DNA from: Cyanobacteria bacterium UBA7694
Lineage (GTDB): Bacteria; Cyanobacteriota; Sericytochromatia; UBA7694
Direction of reading: 5' to 3'
Assembly (NCBI GenBank): GCA_002482705.1
Contig: DLGM01000085.1
Location: 1-10,684 of the forward strand
Length of the DNA stretch: 10,684 nucleotides
The translations under genes and the position numbers were made by a program. Of this stretch, positions 5,747-10,684 are shown piece by piece. Positions within the stretch are counted from its first letter, which is position 1, and every line of letters begins with the position of its first letter. Under the pieces are notes generated by a model. That model did not search any database. It saw only the letters and a program-made list of their open reading frames with translations, and was not told the origin of the DNA.

Positions 5747-7920
5747 GTGCCGTAGCTAACCCGACCCATGTCGGCGAACCAGACACCCCCGTCGAGTACT
5801 TTGAATACGACGACCAAGTGGTGCGCTGGTTTACGCTGGCAACTTTAGGATGGGGCCTGATCTCGTTTCTGGTGGGGCTGTTTATTGCCCTGCAGCTATC
5901 GAGCTGGCGCCTCAACTTTGACCTTCCCTGGCTGACGTTTGGGCGTATGCGTCCGCTGCACACCAACGCCGCCATTTTTGCTTTTGCTGGTAACGCAATT
6001 TTTGCCGGGATTTATTATTCCACCCAGCGCCTGCTCAAAGCCCGCATGTTTTCTGATGCTCTCAGTCGCATCCACTTTTGGGGCTGGCAGTTAATTATTG
6101 TGGCGGCAGCCATTACCTTGCCTTTGGGGTATACCATGAGCAAGGAATACGCCGAACTCGAGTGGCCGATTGACATTGCCATTACCGTGATTTGGGTGGT
6201 GTTTGCTGTCAACTTCTTTGGGACCCTGATTCGCCGCCGCGAGCGCCATATTTATGTGGCGATTTGGTTTTATATTGCCACGATTATCACGGTTGCCCTG
6301 CTGCACGTGGTGAACTCAATTTCCCTGCCCGTCAGCTTCTTAAAAAGCTACCCCGTTTATGCCGGTGTCCAAGATGCCCTGATCCAGTGGTGGTATGGGC
6401 ACAATGCTGTCGCCTTCTTTTTAACGACCCCATTCTTGGGGCTGATGTATTATTTTGTACCTAAAGCGGTGGATCGCCCGGTTTATAGTTATAAGCTGTC
6501 GATCATTCACTTCTGGGCGCTGATCTTTATTTATATTTGGGCTGGGCCGCACCACTTGCTGTATACTGCCCTGCCTGAGTGGGCCCAGACCCTGGGTATG
6601 ATCTTCAGTGTTATGTTATGGGCTCCCAGCTGGGGCGGGATGATCAACGGGATGCTCACCCTGCGTGGGGCCTGGGATCGTCTGCGCACTGACCCGATTT
6701 TAAAAATGTTTGTCGCTGCGCTGACCTTTTATGGGATGGCGACCTTTGAAGGCCCATTGCTCTCGATTAAAGCTGTGAACAGCTTGAGCCACTACACCGA
6801 CTGGACGATTGGTCACGTGCATGGGGGCACCTTGGGCTGGAACGGTCTGTTGACCTTTGCGATGATCTATTATCTGGTTCCCCGCCTCTGGAATACCAAG
6901 CTGTACAGCATCAAGCTGGTAACCGCTCACTTTTGGTTTGGCATTACTGGTACCGGTGTCTACATGATTTCTCTGTGGGTCGCCGGGATTACCCAGGGTC
7001 TGATGTGGCGCGGGATTACTGCTGAAGGCAAACTGATGTACCCAGATTTTATTGAAACCGTGACCCGGATTGTGCCGCTGTATGCCGTGCGGGCACTGGG
7101 GGGCTCTCTGTTTATTATCGGTTTCCTGCTGATGCTCTACAATATCTGGATGACCATTCGTGGTGCCCAGATTGCTGCGCCGGAAAAACACCGCGCGCAC
7201 CGTTTGGCCAAGTTTACCCACATTGATGCGGCTGTGCTGGGCAATAAACCCCACCGCATTTTAGAAGGTATGCCGATGGTCTTTAGCGTTTTGGCTGTAA
7301 TTGCGGTGGTTGTTGGGTCGGTGATTGAAATTATCCCGGCCTTGATGGTGCAGGAGTTTAACCCCGGCAGCAAGGCTGTTCGCCCCTATACACCGCTGGA
7401 ATTGGCTGGGCGTGACATTTACGTGCGCGAAGGCTGTTACACCTGCCACTCGCAGATGATTCGCCCGATGGTGGCCGAAACCCTGCGTTATGGCAAGCCG
7501 ACCACCCTCGAAGAAACCCAGTATGATCGTCCCTTCCAATGGGGATCCAAGCGTACCGGGCCTGACCTCGCACGTGTGGGCGGACGTTACCCGGACAGTT
7601 GGCACTATCGCCACATGCTCAACCCCCGTGACATTGTGCCCCAGTCGATCATGCCCAACTATCCTTGGTTGATCAAGGACAAAACTGACACCGCTTCGCT
7701 GCAGCAAAAGCTCAAGGTCATGAAAACCCTGGGCGTGCCCTACAGCGATGACGATATCCGTTTTGCCGAGGCCAATGCCCAAAAACAGGCCGAAGAAATT
7801 ACCGCCCGCCTGAAAAAGGACGGCATTTCACAGGCCAGCGCCGATAAGGAAATCATTGCCATGATTGCCTATCTGCAACGCCTGGGCCATATGCAACCCA
7901 CGGAGGTCGCCGCGAAATGA
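5743..7920 (+). CDS. ccoNO: Fused cbb3 oxidase subunits CcoN and CcoO
   Basis: This 725-residue fusion joins the catalytic subunit I and the monohaem cytochrome c subunit II of the cbb3 oxygen reductase. Residues 1-480 are CcoN, with many membrane helices. Haem and copper ligands include His73 (PLHTNAA), CuB ligands His220 (WWYGHNAV) and His270-271 (AGPHHLLY), and His358/His360 in GHVHGG. The YSYKL segment holds the expected cross-linked Tyr, and Glu336 lies in TFEGPLLS. After a basic linker (about 480-505) comes CcoO. It has an anchor helix at about 512-534, then the haem c site CYTCHSQMIRPM (Cys565, Cys568, His569) and a likely axial Met in SIMPNYPW (Met637). No stop or internal start of note separates the halves. 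The ribosome-binding site is AAAGGA, 11 nt before the ATG, which overlaps the ccoS stop. The stop overlaps the ccoQ start. All catalytic residues are present. Confidence 0.97.
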   Translation: MSAVANPTHVGEPDTPVEYFEYDDQVVRWFTLATLGWGLISFLVGLFIALQLSSWRLNFDLPWLTFGRMRPLHTNAAIFAFAGNAIFAGIYYSTQRLLKARMFSDALSRIHFWGWQLIIVAAAITLPLGYTMSKEYAELEWPIDIAITVIWVVFAVNFFGTLIRRRERHIYVAIWFYIATIITVALLHVVNSISLPVSFLKSYPVYAGVQDALIQWWYGHNAVAFFLTTPFLGLMYYFVPKAVDRPVYSYKLSIIHFWALIFIYIWAGPHHLLYTALPEWAQTLGMIFSVMLWAPSWGGMINGMLTLRGAWDRLRTDPILKMFVAALTFYGMATFEGPLLSIKAVNSLSHYTDWTIGHVHGGTLGWNGLLTFAMIYYLVPRLWNTKLYSIKLVTAHFWFGITGTGVYMISLWVAGITQGLMWRGITAEGKLMYPDFIETVTRIVPLYAVRALGGSLFIIGFLLMLYNIWMTIRGAQIAAPEKHRAHRLAKFTHIDAAVLGNKPHRILEGMPMVFSVLAVIAVVVGSVIEIIPALMVQEFNPGSKAVRPYTPLELAGRDIYVREGCYTCHSQMIRPMVAETLRYGKPTTLEETQYDRPFQWGSKRTGPDLARVGGRYPDSWHYRHMLNPRDIVPQSIMPNYPWLIKDKTDTASLQQKLKVMKTLGVPYSDDDIRFAEANAQKQAEEITARLKKDGISQASADKEIIAMIAYLQRLGHMQPTEVAAK

Positions 7921-8075
7921 AAGCTGAAGCATTAGTGAACTTTCCTTTGACCATGCTGACCTGTGTGGGGTTGATGTTGTTCTTTTCTGTCTTTGTGGGC
8001 ATGTTGTGGTGGATCAATCTGCGCTGGCGTCGCCCGATTTATCAGCATTTGGCAAACTTGCCGCTGGAGGACTAA
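7917..8075 (+). CDS. ccoQ: CcoQ, small membrane subunit of cbb3 oxidase
   Basis: This 52-residue protein starts at the ATG overlapping the ccoNO stop (ATGA at 7917-7920). It ends two bases before ccoP. It has one hydrophobic helix (about residues 8-33), then a basic stretch RWRRPIYQHLANLPLED. The single helix, the short polar tail and the place between the CcoO part and CcoP fit CcoQ/FixQ, which stabilises the association of CcoP with the core complex in studied systems. The family is poorly conserved in sequence, so the call rests mainly on position, size and topology. Confidence 0.88.
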   Translation: MKAEALVNFPLTMLTCVGLMLFFSVFVGMLWWINLRWRRPIYQHLANLPLED

Positions 8076-8077
8076 TC

Positions 8078-8665
8078 ATGAGTGATATCAGACGTTACGA
8101 CGAACTCACCAATGAACCGGTGCTGGATCATGAATATGATGGCATCGAAGAACTGGATAACCCGCTGCCAGGCTGGTGGTTGGCCACTTTTTACCTGTGT
8201 GTGATCTTTGCCGGTGGTTATTTCCTCTGGTTCCAGATTCTGCATGATGGCAACAATATTCGCCACACCTATAACCAGGAGTGGCAGGCCATGGAGGCCA
8301 AAGCCATGGAGGCTGAAGCGGCTGCTGCGGCCTCTATGTCAGATGAGTTGTTTGCCAAACAGGTCAATGATCCAGCGGTGATCACTGCCGGGAAAGCCGT
8401 CTATGAGAGCAAATGTTCCAGTTGCCATGCCCCGGATGGCGGGGGCCTGATTGGCCCGAATCTGACGGACAATCATTGGCTCAACGGAGATGGTACACCG
8501 ATGGCTGTGTTCAAGGTTATTAAAGACGGAGTCATGGCCAAAGGCATGCCCGCTTGGGGCCCGGTCTTAAGTAAAGAAGAGCTGTCTCAAGTTTCTGCGT
8601 TTGTGGTCTCGCTCAAAGGGACAAAACCCGCTGCGCCCAAAGAGGCGCAAGGGAACGCCTATTAA
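8078..8665 (+). CDS. ccoP: CcoP, cbb3 oxidase cytochrome c subunit with a single haem
   Basis: This 195-residue membrane-anchored cytochrome c is the expected electron-entry subunit III of the oxidase. The N-terminal cytoplasmic segment has the CcoP hallmark YDGIEELDNPLPGWW (residues 20-34), followed by one membrane helix (about 34-53). An alanine/glutamate-rich linker (about 70-86) precedes one cytochrome c domain. The haem c site is CSSCH (Cys113, Cys116, His117), and Met157 in AKGMPAW is the likely axial ligand. Classical CcoP is about 300 residues with two such domains; here only one is present, and the protein ends without truncation signs. The start at 8078 is chosen because GGAGG lies 7 nt upstream and the N-terminal motif follows properly; an in-frame upstream ATG at 8006 would run through ccoQ. 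A strong terminator follows the stop. Confidence 0.94.
   Translation: MSDIRRYDELTNEPVLDHEYDGIEELDNPLPGWWLATFYLCVIFAGGYFLWFQILHDGNNIRHTYNQEWQAMEAKAMEAEAAAAASMSDELFAKQVNDPAVITAGKAVYESKCSSCHAPDGGGLIGPNLTDNHWLNGDGTPMAVFKVIKDGVMAKGMPAWGPVLSKEELSQVSAFVVSLKGTKPAAPKEAQGNAY
8288..8313 (+). repeat. Short tandem repeat in the ccoP linker
   Basis: GCCATGGAGGC occurs at 8288-8298 and 8303-8313, a 15-base period encoding MEAKA-MEAEA in the linker between the membrane anchor and the haem domain. It is small and probably reflects linker length variation. Confidence 0.6.
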
Positions 8666-8673
8666 GGATTGTT

Positions 8674-8701
8674 GAGCGGAGGCATTCCCTCCGCTCTTTT
8701 T
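8674..8701 (+). terminator. Intrinsic terminator between ccoP and ccoG
   Basis: GAGCGGAGG (8674-8682) and CCTCCGCTC (8688-8696) form a perfect 9-bp stem with a 5-nt loop, followed directly by five T residues (8697-8701). This is a textbook rho-independent terminator 9 bases after the ccoP stop. Only 14 bases remain before the ccoG start, with no room for a separate promoter after it. Downstream genes therefore probably depend on read-through. Confidence 0.92.
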
Positions 8702-8715
8702 GAAAGGAATCAACG

Positions 8716-10134
8716 ATGTCTTCATTAAAAGAACTTCCTCAGGAACGGTTGGCTTCGATGGATGAGACGGGCAAGCGCGTCTTTTTGCACCCCGCCGACG
8801 TCAAAGGCCGCTTTAAACGCTTGCGCATTCAGGTTCACGCCGTTTTACTGGTGCTGTTTCTGGTGCTTCCCTGGATTCAAATCGGGGGCCATCAGGCCGT
8901 CTTGTTAGATATTGCCCATCGGCGCTTTACCCTGTTTGGTTTGGCCTTTTGGGCCCATGATGCCCCGATGCTGATTTTTGTTTTTGGTTCAGTCTTTATT
9001 GGGATTTCGCTCATTACTGCCGTGTGGGGCCGTTTGTGGTGTGGGTGGGGATGCCCGGAAACCGTGTTTACCGAGAGCGTTTATCGCGCCGTCGAACGCC
9101 TGATTGAGGGCAATGCGGTTCAGCGCCAGCGCCTCGACAAATCCCCCTGGAATTTCCACAAAATTCGCCTGCGCGCCACCAAGTGGCTGGCCTTTTTGGT
9201 CATCACCCTGATTATTACCCACAGCTTTATGGCCTATTTTGTGGGCGTCGAAGCCCTGGCGGACATGATGCGCCGTCCGCCCTCTGAAAACCCCTACACC
9301 TTTGGGGTGATGGCCTTTATTACCGCCATCTTGCTTTTCTCCTTCGGCTGGTTCCGCGAGCAGTTTTGTATCATTGTCTGCCCCTATGGCCGTTTTCAGG
9401 CCGTGTTAATGGATGACAATTCGATGACCGTTTTATACGATGCCAAGCGGGGGGAGCCCCGCCGGGGTGTGGCCAAAGCCGAAGAACCCCAAGGGGATTG
9501 CATTAACTGCTACCGCTGTGTTCAGGTCTGCCCGACCGGGATTGATATTCGTCGGGGTGTGCAGTTGGAGTGTGTGGCCTGTACCGCCTGTATCGACGTC
9601 TGTGACGAAGTGATGCTGAGTATTCACAAAGAACCCAATTTGATTGGGTATAACACCCTTGTTCAGCAAGAAGGCAAAAAGGTTCAGCATTTCCGCCCCC
9701 GTGTGGTGATTCTGTCGCTGGCGCTGTTGGGGGTACTTTCTGGGCTGGTATTTGTTTTGACGATGCGTGCTCCCGTTAAAGCCACCATCTTTAACGCCAA
9801 AACCGTGGCTTATCAGATATTGACCCCCAATGCCGCTGACCCGCAAATTACCAACCCCTTTATGCTCACTTCTGCCAACTATACCTTTGGCAGTGCCCAA
9901 GTGCAGTTGGTTGTGTCTGAGGCTGATCGGGGCAAACTGGAGATCATTGCCCCGCAAGTGGGGGTGCCCCTGCCCGGGGGCCAAGAAATAAAAAGCCCGT
10001 TTTTCCTCAAGTTTCCCAAAAGCCTGCTCAAAGATGGCAAGTATGTCACCCATTTAGAGATCTTAACCCGCGCCACCGATGGCTCTTGGCAGCGTTCGGC
10101 CCGGCAGGAGGTACATCTTGTGGGCCCTTATTGA
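8716..10134 (+). CDS. ccoG: CcoG/RdxA/FixG-type membrane Fe-S protein for cbb3 maturation
   Basis: This 472-residue membrane protein is of normal length for the family. It begins with a hydrophilic stretch containing RVFLHPADVKGRFKRLR, followed by membrane helices at about 40-55, 83-105, 157-175 and 196-212. Two conserved cysteine segments lie near membrane regions, LWCGWGCPETVF (109-118) and FCIIVCPYGRFQ (218-228). Two [4Fe-4S] ferredoxin motifs follow: CINCYRCVQVC (Cys262, 265, 268, then Cys272) and CVACTACIDVC (Cys286, 289, 292, 296). A further helix (about 328-348) leads to a C-terminal beta-sandwich-like domain (about 352-472), as in FixG_C. Studied CcoG proteins reduce Cu(II) to Cu(I) for delivery to the oxidase. 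A ribosome-binding site, AAAGGA, precedes the ATG by 7 nt. The gene lies just after the ccoP terminator, and its end overlaps the next gene. Confidence 0.96.
   Translation: MSSLKELPQERLASMDETGKRVFLHPADVKGRFKRLRIQVHAVLLVLFLVLPWIQIGGHQAVLLDIAHRRFTLFGLAFWAHDAPMLIFVFGSVFIGISLITAVWGRLWCGWGCPETVFTESVYRAVERLIEGNAVQRQRLDKSPWNFHKIRLRATKWLAFLVITLIITHSFMAYFVGVEALADMMRRPPSENPYTFGVMAFITAILLFSFGWFREQFCIIVCPYGRFQAVLMDDNSMTVLYDAKRGEPRRGVAKAEEPQGDCINCYRCVQVCPTGIDIRRGVQLECVACTACIDVCDEVMLSIHKEPNLIGYNTLVQQEGKKVQHFRPRVVILSLALLGVLSGLVFVLTMRAPVKATIFNAKTVAYQILTPNAADPQITNPFMLTSANYTFGSAQVQLVVSEADRGKLEIIAPQVGVPLPGGQEIKSPFFLKFPKSLLKDGKYVTHLEILTRATDGSWQRSARQEVHLVGPY
10106..10111 (+). promoter_or_regulatory. Ribosome-binding site that fixes the TTG start of the last gene
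   Basis: AGGAGG is a full Shine-Dalgarno match inside the 3' end of ccoG. It lies 6 nt before a TTG at 10118 that is in frame with the TauE/SafE-like protein. No ATG or GTG in that frame lies as well placed, so this site decides the start. Confidence 0.8.
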
Positions 10135-10684
10135 GCACCCGGAACATTTGGCCCATGTCTCAGCGGGGGCCTTGGTGCCCCTGCTGGTGCTGCTCGCCAG
10201 CCTAGCGGGCAGCCTGCACTGTGTGGGGATGTGTGGTGGCATTATGGCCGTTTTGCCCCCCCGCCCGCTGACCCAGATTCAATACCATCTGGGTCGCTTG
10301 ATGGGCTATTTGACATTGGGCGCTTTAGCGGGCCATGCGGGCCACTGGTTGTTGGGGCATCAGCGCCAGTTGATGCTGCTCTCCGCTGGGCTGCTGGGCC
10401 TGACCTTTGCTTGGTTGGGTTGGCGTTTGTGGCGTGGGGATACGGCCCATGTGGCTTTGCCCAAGTGGTTACAGGCCCCTTTGCATAAACTCATGGGCTA
10501 CTCGCTGACCCAAGCCCGGCAAGAGGCACGGGCCGCCGGGCTGATGGTCGGCCTGTTGTCGGTATTTTTACCCTGTGGCTGGTTATACACCTTTATCCTT
10601 GGGGCTGTTGCCACTCAGGATATGTGGGCCGGTGCGGCCTTCTTATTTGCTTTTTGGCTGGGCACGGTGCCCGCTCTGACGGTG
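10118..10684 (+). CDS. TauE/SafE-like (DsbD_2/UreH-type) membrane protein, 5' part
   Basis: The frame is open from a TTG codon at 10118 to the right edge, giving 189 codons of a polytopic membrane protein. The first helix is followed by the family signature SLHCVGMCGGIMAV (around residues 33-46). Later comes FLPCGWLYTFILGAV (around 149-163), the paired cysteine signatures typical of the sulfite exporter TauE/SafE-like or UreH/DsbD_2 transmembrane group. Between them is a helix-rich region with several His residues (YHLGR, GHAGHW, GHQRQ). Members are often encoded at the end of cbb3 assembly loci and are suspected to move metal or reductant; no function is proven by this sequence. The TTG start is supported by AGGAGG 6 nt upstream. 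It overlaps the last 17 bases of ccoG. The 3' end is outside the window. Confidence 0.9.
   Translation, partial: MWALIEHPEHLAHVSAGALVPLLVLLASLAGSLHCVGMCGGIMAVLPPRPLTQIQYHLGRLMGYLTLGALAGHAGHWLLGHQRQLMLLSAGLLGLTFAWLGWRLWRGDTAHVALPKWLQAPLHKLMGYSLTQARQEARAAGLMVGLLSVFLPCGWLYTFILGAVATQDMWAGAAFLFAFWLGTVPALTV

Noticed and set aside
6700..7782. Long open frames on the minus strand inside ccoNO (6700-7254 and 7261-7782)
   Set aside because: They lie opposite highly conserved haem- and copper-binding coding sequence, have no recognisable domain or start signal, and are explained by codon bias of the real gene.
8006..8077. Upstream ATG at 8006 for ccoP
   Set aside because: It would read through ccoQ in another frame. 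The ATG at 8078 has GGAGG at a proper distance and gives the standard CcoP N-terminus.
9433..10053. 206-codon minus-strand open frame inside ccoG
   Set aside because: Shadow of the Fe-S and C-terminal coding part of ccoG; low-complexity His/Gly/Asn-rich translation with no domain.
10231..10488. 85-codon plus-strand open frame starting at 10231
   Set aside because: Out of frame with the TauE/SafE-like protein, whose conserved cysteine motifs are read in the frame beginning at 10118.

Overview
The window looks like the chromosome of a Gram-negative-type, aerobic or microaerophilic bacterium. It has periplasmic proteins with signal peptides, a cytochrome cbb3 oxidase and an FNR/FixK-type operator. 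Base composition is somewhat GC-rich and even throughout, and there are no mobile elements, RNA genes or CRISPR arrays. The lineage cannot be fixed from sequence alone. The oxidase layout (ccoI-ccoS-ccoNO fusion-ccoQ-ccoP-ccoG) is of a type I associate with Bacteroidota and some other non-proteobacterial groups, but the promoter operator is a textbook TTGAT-N4-ATCAA site.

Left part (1-904, + strand): the 3' end of an MBOAT-family membrane O-acyltransferase (AlgI/DltB type). It overlaps by ATGA a 36-codon open reading frame absent from ordinary length-filtered gene calls. This microprotein is one transmembrane helix ending exactly in the hexapeptide FIYIDF. That matches the C-terminal 'acyl shuttle' motif (F-x-Y-x-x-F at the extreme C-terminus) known from DltX and from the ends of many MBOAT proteins. 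It suggests an envelope-polymer O-acylation system in which the shuttle is a separate subunit. This is the most interesting item in the window.

Middle part (845-3084): a minus-strand pair, an unknown exported protein with an internal duplication followed with no gap by a YkuD-type L,D-transpeptidase. The transpeptidase end overlaps the microprotein gene tail to tail. A divergently transcribed exported gluzincin-like metallopeptidase follows.

Right part (3129-10684, + strand): the cbb3 oxidase locus. A perfect FNR box lies at the right distance from a possible -10 element for class II activation. A 10-bp inverted repeat then places the ccoI ribosome-binding site in a loop and the start codon in the stem. 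The genes ccoI (copper P-type ATPase), ccoS, ccoNO (fused catalytic and monohaem subunits), ccoQ and a short single-haem ccoP are overlapping or 2 nt apart. A strong intrinsic terminator follows ccoP. Then come ccoG (a Fe-S protein implicated in copper handling for cbb3 assembly) and, overlapping it, the start of a TauE/SafE-like (DsbD_2/UreH) membrane protein that runs off the window. CcoI, CcoS, CcoG and possibly the last protein supply copper and assembly functions, and CcoNO, CcoQ and CcoP form the terminal oxidase. No ccoH is seen in the window.
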